Source: Selenomonas sp.
GTDB lineage: Bacteria > Bacillota_C > Negativicutes > Selenomonadales > Selenomonadaceae
Direction: 5' to 3'
Assembly (NCBI RefSeq): GCF_024693525.1
Contig: NZ_JAILKR010000042.1
Location: forward strand, 1 to 12,185
Length of the DNA stretch: 12,185 bases
Shown: piece after piece, positions 6,977 through 12,185 of the stretch
How positions within the stretch are numbered: position 1 is the first letter of the stretch
Layout of the letters: every line of letters begins with the position of its first letter
The notes under the pieces: generated by a model
Told to the model about the DNA's origin: nothing
Database searches by the model: none
What the model saw: the letters and a program-made list of their open reading frames with translations, nothing else
Position numbers and translations under genes: made by a program

Positions 6977-7180
6977 TTACTTTTTGAGCGTTTCCAATAC
7001 AGCACTCGGGCTCATGTTTTCTTTCTTCATGAACTCCAGCAGCTCTTTATAATCGGTCTTTGCTTTCTGCTCGTTGAGTTCTGCAAGCTCCACTTTCAGC
7101 TTTTTGAGCTCTGCCTGTTTTTTGGCAATTTTCGCTTCAATCTTAGCGATTTTTTCTTCATAATTTGCAGTTCTAGCCAT
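6977..7180 (-). CDS. Small coiled-coil protein, function unknown
   Basis: 67 residues; ATG preceded by AAGGAG (7189-7194) with 8 nt spacing. Residues ~8-42 are a lysine/glutamate heptad-like helix (EEKIAKIEAKIAKKQAELKK onwards) predicted to form a coiled coil. Residues ~44-67 form a second short helix ending in SPSAVLETLKK. Architecture and size recall the small DUF4315-type proteins of Firmicutes, but I cannot assign it to that family with confidence. It has its own promoter (7234-7262) and terminator, so it appears to be a monocistronic, probably well-expressed gene. Translation signals and composition make it a real gene despite its length. Confidence 0.75.
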   Translation of the reverse strand: MARTANYEEKIAKIEAKIAKKQAELKKLKVELAELNEQKAKTDYKELLEFMKKENMSPSAVLETLKK

Positions 7181-7233
7181 TTGAAATTCTCCTTTTAAAA
7201 TAATCTAGAATTGATTACCTTTATTCTTTCCTC

Positions 7234-7262
7234 ATTATACAAGATTATCCTTAAAAAGACAA
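7234..7262 (-). promoter_or_regulatory. Promoter of the small coiled-coil gene
   Basis: On the minus strand -35 TTGTCT (7257-7262) and a perfect -10 TATAAT (7234-7239) are separated by 17 nt. Predicted start is near 7227, giving a leader of about 46 nt before the ATG at 7180. The promoter lies in the 113-nt gap after the asparaginase stop codon, where I see no good terminator. Some read-through from asparaginase is therefore possible. Confidence 0.75.
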
Positions 7263-7293
7263 AATGTTTTTTCTTTCAAATGCTAAAAAACAG

Positions 7294-8280
7294 TTAAAAA
7301 CGATTAAACCATTCCTGTATTTCATCGTTTTTTAATTTTTGCTGCAGTGCCAACTGTAACAAAATCCGCGCTTTTTGCGGATTTAAACTCTCACTGCGGA
7401 GGATTTTCGCCGCTTCATAAGACGGTTCTGCATAAGTTACCTGCCCAGCATAACCACGGGTGCTGCGAACTACCGTCACACCATCTTTTACCGCTTGAGC
7501 CAGCTTTTCTTCCACTGGAGCTGGCAGACTACCATTTCCCATACCAGCGTAGACAATGCCCCGGGCACCAGCCTTTACGGCCGCCTCCACCAAGAGACCG
7601 TCATCCCCAGCATAGCCGTAAAGAATCCGCACATCGGGAAGCTTCTGAATGGTTTCGCTAAGCTTGAGGCTCCCCGCAAGATGGGTAAATTCACTGCGGC
7701 GGGTAAATTTCACCACACCGTCATCCACGCTGCCCAAAGAGCCGCCATTGGGTGACTGGAAAGTCTGAACCGACGTAGTATGCGACTTGGTAACATCATG
7801 GGCCCCATCGATTTGGTTATTGGTCACCACCAAAACCCCACGGTCACGAGCCTCTGGACTGACGGCCACCCGCACGGCATCCAGCAGATTCAACGGGCCA
7901 TCTGCACTGATGGCTGTAGCCGGGCGCATCGCCCCCGTGAGCACAATGGGCTTATCGGTACAAGTCAGAAGGCTCAACAGATACGCCGTCTCCTCCATCG
8001 TATCCGTACCATGGGTAATGACCACACCATCAATTCCCTCAAAAGCCAGCAATTCATTGCAGCGGCGTGCCAGCTTGAGCTGGATTTCCTGGGTCATATC
8101 CTTGCTGTCAATGGCGGCAATCTGCTCGCCGGAAACCTCCGCCAATTCGCGGATTTCCGGCACAGCAGCCAGCAGGGAATCAATACCGATGGCCCCAGCC
8201 TTATATCCGGTCGTAGCCACATCCGATTCTGCACTGCCTGCAATCGTACCACCGGTTGCCAATACATAAATCTTTTTCAT
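7294..8280 (-). CDS. L-asparaginase, type II-like, without signal peptide
   Basis: 328 residues. It hydrolyses L-asparagine to aspartate and ammonia. Motif 1 TGGTIAGS supplies nucleophile T12 with Y26, S59 is in place, motif 2 THGTDTMEETAYLL supplies T92-D93, and K165 lies in HDVTKSHTTS. All catalytic residues of the AnsB/AnsZ family are present and the length is normal. The protein starts directly at MKKIYVLATGG, so unlike E. coli AnsB it has no signal peptide and should be cytoplasmic. Start choice: the ATG at 8280 has GGAGG 7 nt upstream; a longer in-frame version up to 8322 would add 14 non-hydrophobic residues and overlap the preceding gene. The HAD gene upstream ends with TGA 2 nt before this ATG, so translation is likely coupled. 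Confidence 0.93.
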   Translation of the reverse strand: MKKIYVLATGGTIAGSAESDVATTGYKAGAIGIDSLLAAVPEIRELAEVSGEQIAAIDSKDMTQEIQLKLARRCNELLAFEGIDGVVITHGTDTMEETAYLLSLLTCTDKPIVLTGAMRPATAISADGPLNLLDAVRVAVSPEARDRGVLVVTNNQIDGAHDVTKSHTTSVQTFQSPNGGSLGSVDDGVVKFTRRSEFTHLAGSLKLSETIQKLPDVRILYGYAGDDGLLVEAAVKAGARGIVYAGMGNGSLPAPVEEKLAQAVKDGVTVVRSTRGYAGQVTYAEPSYEAAKILRSESLNPQKARILLQLALQQKLKNDEIQEWFNRF

Positions 8281-8282
8281 GC

Positions 8283-9125
8283 TCAAGCCTCCCCGCTTTC
8301 TACGACATGCTCCAAAATCCAAGCCATCAAATGTTCTTCCACTTTACAGCCCGTACGATTGGCCACTGCCTTAGTTGCATCATGAGCATTTCCTGAAGCA
8401 ACACCAACATCTGCTAGTTCCAGCATCTCGTTATCATTGAGATAATCTCCTGCGGCGATAATCCGATAATTTTTCCATTCCGGCAGCTGACGGATTTTTT
8501 CCACCATGGTCCCCTTGGATACACCCTTGGCTACAAATTCATAATAATTTACCTCAGAATAAAAACTGTTGGTTAAGGCATCGATACCAAATTTCTTTTC
8601 CAAGCGTTCTACGCGATGAAGCACAGCCGGTTCCGCGCAAATAAAGAATTTAAGCCATGGCGTTTTCTCCGTATCCCGGAGTTTATCCAAATTGCAGTGC
8701 TCGTATTTATAATACTCAAAGGGAAGACGGGGGTCGTCGTATTTTTCATCGCTGATGATATGACAATTCTCCGCCGTATATACCTCGATGCAAGCATGGG
8801 GAAAGGACTCACGCACCGCCTCGGCAAACCGCGGCCAAACAGTCTTATCCTCTGCCGAACGCAACGGGCAAGTCGCCAGGATTTCCTTTTTATTCCAATC
8901 GTAGAGCATCGAGCCATTAAAGAAAATACTCGGTGCATTGATGGGCAAATCTTTTACATAACCTGCCGCTGCCTCTGGGGTGCGGCCCGTAGCAATCGCA
9001 AAACAGCCTCCCCCTTCCACAAACCGATGAAGTGCTTCTTTATTTTCTTCCGAAATCACGCCACCGCGCGGAATCAAAGTCCCATCCAGGTCACTTATCA
9101 GCAAAATATTTTCATAAGGTTTCAA
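8283..9125 (-). CDS. Cof-type HAD-superfamily (IIB) phosphatase
   Basis: 280 residues. HAD motifs are in order: DLDGTL (nucleophile D12, acid D14), ATGRT (T46), K204 in AKGVSKG, and GDYLNDNEML (D227, D231). A C2-type cap of about 110 residues lies between motifs II and III, as in Cof/YwpJ-like sugar-phosphate or FMN/PLP phosphatases. The substrate cannot be read from sequence. The start codon appears to be TTG at 9125, supported by AAGGGG 8-9 nt upstream; the ATG at 9132 is out of frame. It forms a two-gene operon with the asparaginase. A TATAAT at 9165-9170 with a poor -35 may be its promoter. Confidence 0.9.
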   Translation of the reverse strand: MKPYENILLISDLDGTLIPRGGVISEENKEALHRFVEGGGCFAIATGRTPEAAAGYVKDLPINAPSIFFNGSMLYDWNKKEILATCPLRSAEDKTVWPRFAEAVRESFPHACIEVYTAENCHIISDEKYDDPRLPFEYYKYEHCNLDKLRDTEKTPWLKFFICAEPAVLHRVERLEKKFGIDALTNSFYSEVNYYEFVAKGVSKGTMVEKIRQLPEWKNYRIIAAGDYLNDNEMLELADVGVASGNAHDATKAVANRTGCKVEEHLMAWILEHVVESGEA

Positions 9126-9164
9126 AGCACATTCCCCTTCCTTTTCCGAATCAGTTCCTTAATA

Positions 9165-9170
9165 ATTATA
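9165..9170 (-). promoter_or_regulatory. Possible -10 element for the HAD-asparaginase operon
   Basis: A perfect minus-strand TATAAT sits 40 bases before the TTG start of the HAD gene, in the 98-nt gap after the YgbA-like gene. The hexamer 17 nt upstream (TTTCCG) is a weak -35. No terminator for the YgbA-like gene is visible in the gap, so read-through is an alternative source of transcript. Confidence 0.45.
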
Positions 9171-9223
9171 CCTGCCAAAAGGAAATACGGAAAGAACTTT
9201 CTCACCGGAAAAGCGGCATCCTA

Positions 9224-9574
9224 TCATTTTTCGCCGTTTCGCAGCCCATGCCGCGTCCGCCACTGAATCAAAATATGGCGAATTGCCATAACCGGATGAT
9301 GCCAAAGCATCCGTGGGCCGCTGTAACGCATAATCGTCAAAATCAATTCCCGCTGGGGCTTGGCATAACAATGAATCGGACAAACACTGCAAAAGGTCTT
9401 CACCGCCATACGGGGACATTTCGTAATGCGGATATCGGCATAGGCGGCAATCGCTTCACAATCCGGACACAATTCATGGCCAGCTTCCCGATCATGATGA
9501 TGACCGCGACAATATATCTTTACAATTTCCCGTACCGTTTTCCGTTCTTCCTGGCGTTTCCATTCCACCTTCAT
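9224..9574 (-). CDS. YgbA-like 'nitrous oxide-stimulated promoter' family protein
   Basis: 116 residues. The pattern KIYCRGHHH, then LCPDCEAIAAYA, a lone Cys, CSVCPIHCY and MRYSGPRMLWHHPVMAIRH matches the PF11756/YgbA family closely. It carries seven cysteines (C22, C36, C39, C53, C62, C65, C69) and a triple histidine that look like a metal site. In Proteobacteria ygbA expression responds to nitric oxide or nitrosative stress; the molecular function is not established. Start choice: the ATG at 9574 has AGGGA 5 nt upstream, whereas an in-frame ATG at 9595 would lie within a couple of bases of the predicted transcription start and has no ribosome binding site. A DnaA-box cluster lies directly upstream. 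Confidence 0.88.
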   Translation of the reverse strand: MKVEWKRQEERKTVREIVKIYCRGHHHDREAGHELCPDCEAIAAYADIRITKCPRMAVKTFCSVCPIHCYAKPQRELILTIMRYSGPRMLWHHPVMAIRHILIQWRTRHGLRNGEK

Positions 9575-9602
9575 AACAATCCCTGCCTTTCTCATGGCAA
9601 AA

Positions 9603-9611
9603 ATTATACCA
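9603..9611 (-). promoter_or_regulatory. Extended -10 promoter of the YgbA-like gene
   Basis: The minus strand reads TGGTATAAT (9611-9603), a perfect -10 with the TG extension, so the missing -35 consensus is tolerable. The predicted start is about 9596, leaving a ~22-nt leader before the ATG at 9574. A near-consensus DnaA box (9621-9629) covers the spacer/-35 area. Confidence 0.6.
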
Positions 9612-9620
9612 TAAACCTAG

Positions 9621-9740
9621 TTATCCACCAGGTAGCGAATGTTACCGGCCTTTTCTGTGGATAGTTGTGGATAATTCTCCCTCTTTTTAACACCTTATCC
9701 ACAGTTTTTCAGCAATCCTCCACAGTGTTTCTGTGGATAA
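9621..9740. promoter_or_regulatory. DnaA-box cluster B
   Basis: In 120 bp there are three perfect TTATCCACA 9-mers (9666-9674 on -, 9695-9703 on +, 9732-9740 on -) and two one-mismatch copies (TTATCCACC 9621-9629 on +; CTATCCACA 9656-9664 on -). The stretch separates the YgbA-like gene from the brnQ terminator and contains no ORF. The leftmost box overlaps the YgbA-like promoter region. Function is inferred from the motif only. Confidence 0.7.
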
Positions 9741-9754
9741 CAGCTTTAGGTACT

Positions 9755-9784
9755 AAAAAATGCCCCTGCCAAGGCAGAGGCATT
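9755..9784 (-). terminator. Strong intrinsic terminator of brnQ
   Basis: On the minus strand AATGCCTCTGCC pairs with GGCAGGGGCATT over 12 bp (one U-G pair) with a minimal loop (9759-9784), followed by a run of six T (9755-9760). It starts 11 nt after the brnQ stop codon. Confidence 0.92.
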
Positions 9785-9795
9785 TCTATATTCAA

Positions 9796-11136
9796 TCAGC
9801 TTGCTACACTTACATCAGCCGGCTTTTCCTGAAAACAGGAATAAACGAAACCGAGGAAGGCCCCCAGCAAGGCCGGAATTACCCAGCCCATGGTAATGCT
9901 GTAGAAGGGCAGATACGCCGTCAGGAATTCATTGACCCCTGGCAGCTGAATGTTTGCCGCATTAAGACCGTCGATGATGGCAAATACCATGGTGAAGTTC
10001 ATGGCACCACGGTAAACACTGCGGCGCCAATCGATGAAGCGGTCAAACAGCGACAACAGGACGAATACGATAACCAGCGGATAGATTCCCACCAGGAATG
10101 GAATCGTCAGCGTGATAATCTGGGTCAACCCCACATTGGAGGCGACGAAACTGAACAAAATGCTAAAAAGCAGCAAGCGCTCATAGGAAATCTTATTCTT
10201 AAAAAGCTTATTAAAGAACCAGGCCGTTCCCGAAGTTATGCCACAGCAAGTGGTAAGGCAGGCCAGGGAAATGATGACTGCCACCAGCAGATTGCCTGCT
10301 GGTCCAAAGAAAATCGAGATAGCTGCTGCCAGCAGCTGGCCGCCATTTTCCGAATGGCCCAGCACACTGGCGCTGGTTGCCCCAATATAGGAAAGGGAGC
10401 CATAAACCATGGACATGAGGACTACCGAAATCAGCCCGGCAATCAAGCATACCTGGCTGATGGCGCGATTCGAAGTAACCCCACGCATGCGGATGGCATT
10501 GACCACCAGCGTACCGATTGCCAAGGAAGCCAAAAGGTCCATCGTCTGATAGCCGTCCTGGAATCCTTGGACAAACGGCGTTTCAATATAAGCCCCCGTA
10601 GCATCGAGGATATCCCCCAGCGGCGTCACGAAAGCCTTGGCAAACAGGATAACCAAAAATACCAGCAGAACCGGCGTCAGCATCTTGCCTACCCGGTCGA
10701 TCAGCTTGTTCGGATTCAGTGCCAAGTAATAAGATGCAGCATAGAAAATTGCCGTATAGACCGCCTGCCCCAGCGTCATATTGTCAGCCGACAGGAAGGG
10801 ACGGATGCCGATTTCAAAGGAAACCGCACCAGTACGCGGCATAGCGAACAAGGGCCCGATGGTCAGGTAAAGAATGACCAGCAGCATCGTCGCCATCCAC
10901 GGGTAAGTCATCTTGCGGATGAATTCAATATATTTCCCGCCCTGCAGGGCAATCGCCGTAATTCCCAACAGCGGCAGGCCTACCCCCGTTACCAAAAAGC
11001 CAATCATTGCCGTCAGCACATGGTCACCAGCGGCCTGCCCCAGAGCCGGCGGAAAGATAAGATTTCCCGCACCGAAGAAGATTGAGAACATCATAAACCC
11101 AACGGTCAAGATTTCTCCTTTAGACATTTGATTCAT
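9796..11136 (-). CDS. brnQ: Branched-chain amino acid carrier BrnQ (LIVCS family)
   Basis: 446 residues, normal for the family. It imports leucine, isoleucine and valine by cation (Na+ or H+) symport across the cytoplasmic membrane. The diagnostic start MSKGEILTVGFMMFSIFFGAGNLIFPP is present in shortened form here as residues ~4-30, with its FFGAGNLIFPP motif. About a dozen hydrophobic segments follow, with no signal peptide. The 'MPRTGAVSFEIGIRPF' segment near residue 100 is also typical. Start choice: the ATG at 11136 has AAGGGTG about 6 nt upstream; a TTG at 11160 in frame is less likely. It is monocistronic, with its own promoter, a ~124-nt leader containing a terminator-like hairpin, and a strong terminator. 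Confidence 0.94.
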   Translation of the reverse strand: MNQMSKGEILTVGFMMFSIFFGAGNLIFPPALGQAAGDHVLTAMIGFLVTGVGLPLLGITAIALQGGKYIEFIRKMTYPWMATMLLVILYLTIGPLFAMPRTGAVSFEIGIRPFLSADNMTLGQAVYTAIFYAASYYLALNPNKLIDRVGKMLTPVLLVFLVILFAKAFVTPLGDILDATGAYIETPFVQGFQDGYQTMDLLASLAIGTLVVNAIRMRGVTSNRAISQVCLIAGLISVVLMSMVYGSLSYIGATSASVLGHSENGGQLLAAAISIFFGPAGNLLVAVIISLACLTTCCGITSGTAWFFNKLFKNKISYERLLLFSILFSFVASNVGLTQIITLTIPFLVGIYPLVIVFVLLSLFDRFIDWRRSVYRGAMNFTMVFAIIDGLNAANIQLPGVNEFLTAYLPFYSITMGWVIPALLGAFLGFVYSCFQEKPADVSVAS

Positions 11137-11156
11137 ACTAACACCCTTTTCTTTTT

Positions 11157-11182
11157 GCAAAAGAACCCGTTTGTCCTTTTGC
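11157..11182 (-). promoter_or_regulatory. Leader hairpin next to the brnQ ribosome binding site
   Basis: GCAAAAGGAC pairs with GTTCTTTTGC over 10 bp (one G-U) around a 6-nt loop on the minus strand. It ends about 12 nt before the AAGGGTG ribosome binding site of brnQ and has no T run, so it is not a terminator. It could affect translation initiation or mRNA stability. Confidence 0.45.
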
Positions 11183-11201
11183 AGTGAACATTACAAGGCA
11201 C

Positions 11202-11233
11202 AAAAAAATCCATGTCCCAACCGAGCGAACATG
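11202..11233 (-). promoter_or_regulatory. Terminator-like hairpin in the brnQ leader (candidate attenuator)
   Basis: CATGTTC pairs with GGACATG over 7 bp (one U-G, 9-nt loop; 11211-11233), followed after GA by seven T (11202-11208). It lies about 27 nt after the predicted start and 66 nt before the brnQ ATG, so it would terminate most brnQ transcripts unless relieved. I could not find a T-box or another named riboswitch; the 5' part is too short for one. A 13-codon ORF begins inside the hairpin (11232 to 11191), but it is not rich in branched-chain residues. Confidence 0.55.
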
Positions 11234-11266
11234 AACGAGGCCCTGTTTTTCTAAAGCGATAAATGC

Positions 11267-11296
11267 ATTATAGCATAAATGTACTTTACAATGCAA
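11267..11296 (-). promoter_or_regulatory. Promoter of brnQ
   Basis: On the minus strand an extended -10 TGCTATAAT (TATAAT at 11267-11272) with a partial -35 TTGCAT (11291-11296, 18 nt spacing) predicts a start near 11260. A small palindrome TGTA-CTT-TACA (11280-11290) occupies the spacer and could be an operator half-site pair. Confidence 0.65.
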
Positions 11297-11351
11297 CATT
11301 TAAATTGCTTGTCCACTGTAAATGTGTAAACTTACGTTTTTTTTCTTTTTT

Positions 11352-11370
11352 TGCTATACTATGCTATACT
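11352..11370 (+). promoter_or_regulatory. Tandem extended -10 elements for the 11411 gene
   Basis: TGCTATACT occurs twice, 10 bp apart (TATACT at 11355-11360 and 11365-11370), as a perfect 10-bp tandem repeat. Each copy has the TG extension of an extended -10, while the upstream -35 regions are poor. Two overlapping starts, one helical turn apart, are plausible. The predicted leader is roughly 35-45 nt. Confidence 0.6.
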
Positions 11371-11410
11371 AATCATAATATCTGAAGTGTTACAAAGGAG
11401 GACTTATAAT

Positions 11411-11878
11411 ATGGCGGAAGAACAAGCTGGACAGAAAAACGTCCCCACTCAAAATACAAATGAACAGGAACTTGACCCAATCGTCACCCAGGCCCATGGG
11501 GTACAGCAACAGGTCAAAATGGAAATCCTCAACATGATACACAGTGGCGAAAGCCCGTTTGACATCATCTATCATATTGCCAAACGGTTAGAAGACGTAT
11601 CCGGCGAACCGGGTTACGCCAAATATGTCGAAGACCAGATCCGCGCCGTTTACGGCTTCGCTTTAGAACATGTAAAGCCCATGAAAGATGAACTGCACGA
11701 AGTGGAAGAACGGCTCAAGCGCATCGAAAAATCCTACGAAAACCCGGATTTTACCGAGGAAGAACACATCCGCATCGGTTTTGCCATCAACCGCCACAAG
11801 AAAAATATCGAACGGCTCAAGGTCATGATCCAAAAAGCCGAAGCCGACCATGACGATATGACCATCATCAAAAATTAA
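11411..11878 (+). CDS. Unrecognised small acidic helical protein
   Basis: 155 residues; the ATG is preceded by AAAGGAGG (11394-11401) with 9 nt spacing, so the gene is surely translated. A longer frame opening with TTG at 11351 runs through the promoter and is rejected. Residues 1-25 are Gln/Glu/Asn-rich and probably disordered. Residues ~26-90 look mostly helical (VKMEILNMIHSGESPFDIIY, then AKRLEDVSGEPGYAKYVEDQ). Residues ~92-112 and ~125-145 are charged helices suited to a coiled-coil hairpin. No signal peptide, membrane segment, cysteine cluster or catalytic motif is visible. It stands alone, divergent from brnQ. I do not recognise the family and assign no function. Confidence 0.8.
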   Translation: MAEEQAGQKNVPTQNTNEQELDPIVTQAHGVQQQVKMEILNMIHSGESPFDIIYHIAKRLEDVSGEPGYAKYVEDQIRAVYGFALEHVKPMKDELHEVEERLKRIEKSYENPDFTEEEHIRIGFAINRHKKNIERLKVMIQKAEADHDDMTIIKN

Positions 11879-11923
11879 CGCCACCGAGACGGTGAAACAT
11901 CCCTTTCCATTGACATAAAATAT

Positions 11924-11971
11924 AGAAGCCCTCATAAGTTAGATTGATTCGTCTAACTTATGAGGGCTTCT
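11924..11971 (+). terminator. Perfect 20-bp inverted repeat, possible terminator
   Basis: Two perfect 20-bp arms (11924-11943 and 11952-11971) flank an 8-nt loop, 45 bases after the stop of the 11411 gene. The hairpin would be very stable. There is no T run after it on the plus strand and only a loose TATATTTTA on the minus side, so it is an atypical terminator. It may equally be a mobile-repeat or mRNA-stabilising stem. Confidence 0.5.
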
Positions 11972-11997
11972 GCTACATGATCCACACACTTATTACC

Positions 11998-12026
11998 AAT
12001 TGCAGTTTATCGGTTAGTGGAGCCTT
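11998..12026 (+). repeat. Extragenic repeat segment shared with the left end
   Basis: AATTGCAGTTT-x-CGG-TTAGT, then AGCCTT, matches the minus strand of 167-135 closely, with an indel of about three bases and a few substitutions. Both copies are followed by hairpin-forming, GC-rich DNA; here that is CGAAG-CAGCT-CTTCG at 12030-12044. No ORF is credible in 11879-12185. Confidence 0.5.
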
Positions 12027-12097
12027 ATTCGAAGCAGCTCTTCGCCGCCGCTAGGGGCAGTGCCAACACTACGCGGGAGATGGTTTCCTAAACGGAA

Positions 12098-12185
12098 TTT
12101 TTATCCTTAAATAAGCATCGAAAAAGTTGCAAAACGCGCTTCGCTTGAACGGTAGCAATTTTTCGACGGATAGTGAGGATAAAAA
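12098..12185. repeat. Nested imperfect palindrome cut by the window edge
   Basis: Outer arms TTTTTATCC (12098-12106) and GGATAAAAA (12177-12185) enclose inner arms TCGAAAAA(G)TTGC (12118-12130) and GCAATTTTTCGA (12155-12166), leaving unpaired bulges of about 10 nt and a 24-nt apical region. The outer arm ends exactly at the window end and may extend further. Confidence 0.55.

Noticed and set aside
8281..8322. Longer asparaginase start with 14 extra residues as a signal peptide
   Set aside because: The extra residues (MDFGACRRKRGGLS) have no hydrophobic core, overlap the HAD gene, and the internal ATG has a good ribosome binding site.
9760..11085. 441-codon open frame on the plus strand
   Set aside because: It is antisense to brnQ, begins inside the brnQ terminator, and its translation is low-complexity Gln/Arg/His-rich, as expected for the complement of a membrane protein gene.
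11191..11260. T-box riboswitch upstream of brnQ
   Set aside because: The leader is too short, and I see no specifier loop or conserved antiterminator sequence.
11910..11938. TTGACA at 11910-11915 as a plus-strand promoter
   Set aside because: The hexamer 17 nt on (CATAAG) is a poor -10, lies in the 20-bp hairpin arm, and no gene follows in the window.

Overview
The window most resembles a chromosomal segment of a Selenomonas-like member of the Negativicutes, a Firmicutes lineage. This is an inference from protein style, the strong AGGAGG-type ribosome binding sites, the tRNAs with encoded CCA ends and intergenic repeats of a kind I associate with gut Firmicutes. No 16S rRNA or other marker gene is present to confirm it. 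Nearly everything is on the minus strand; only the last gene (11411-11878) is on the plus strand.

Layout, left to right. Positions 1-220 hold hairpin-rich extragenic repeat DNA and a terminator. Positions 221-685 carry five tRNA genes, transcribed as Gly-Gly-(CAU)-Arg-Tyr from a near-consensus promoter with an A/T-rich UP-like stretch at 740-800. Positions 807-5306 encode a ~1,500-residue superfamily 1 helicase with a C-terminal restriction-endonuclease-like domain. The gap 5307-5539 holds a cluster of DnaA boxes. Then come an apparently exported RelA/SpoT-like nucleotide pyrophosphokinase homologue (5540-6373), a YkvA-family membrane protein (6491-6895), a small coiled-coil protein (6977-7180), a coupled pair made of a type II-like asparaginase and a Cof-type HAD phosphatase (7294-9125), and a YgbA-type 'nitrous oxide-stimulated promoter' family protein (9224-9574). 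A second DnaA-box cluster lies at 9621-9740. The branched-chain amino acid carrier brnQ (9796-11136) has a leader with a terminator-like hairpin. Divergent from it is an unrecognised small acidic protein gene (11411-11878). The final ~300 bases hold a perfect 20-bp inverted repeat, a repeat related to the one at the left end, and a nested palindrome cut by the window edge.

Most genes look like independent housekeeping or accessory units with their own promoters. The clearest operon is HAD phosphatase-asparaginase, where the stop and start codons are 2 nt apart. The most unusual content is the pair of DnaA-box clusters about 4.2 kb apart without a dnaA gene in view, the RelA/SpoT-like domain behind a signal peptide, and the giant helicase-nuclease fusion next to a tRNA cluster. 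I see no CRISPR array, transposase or integrase.
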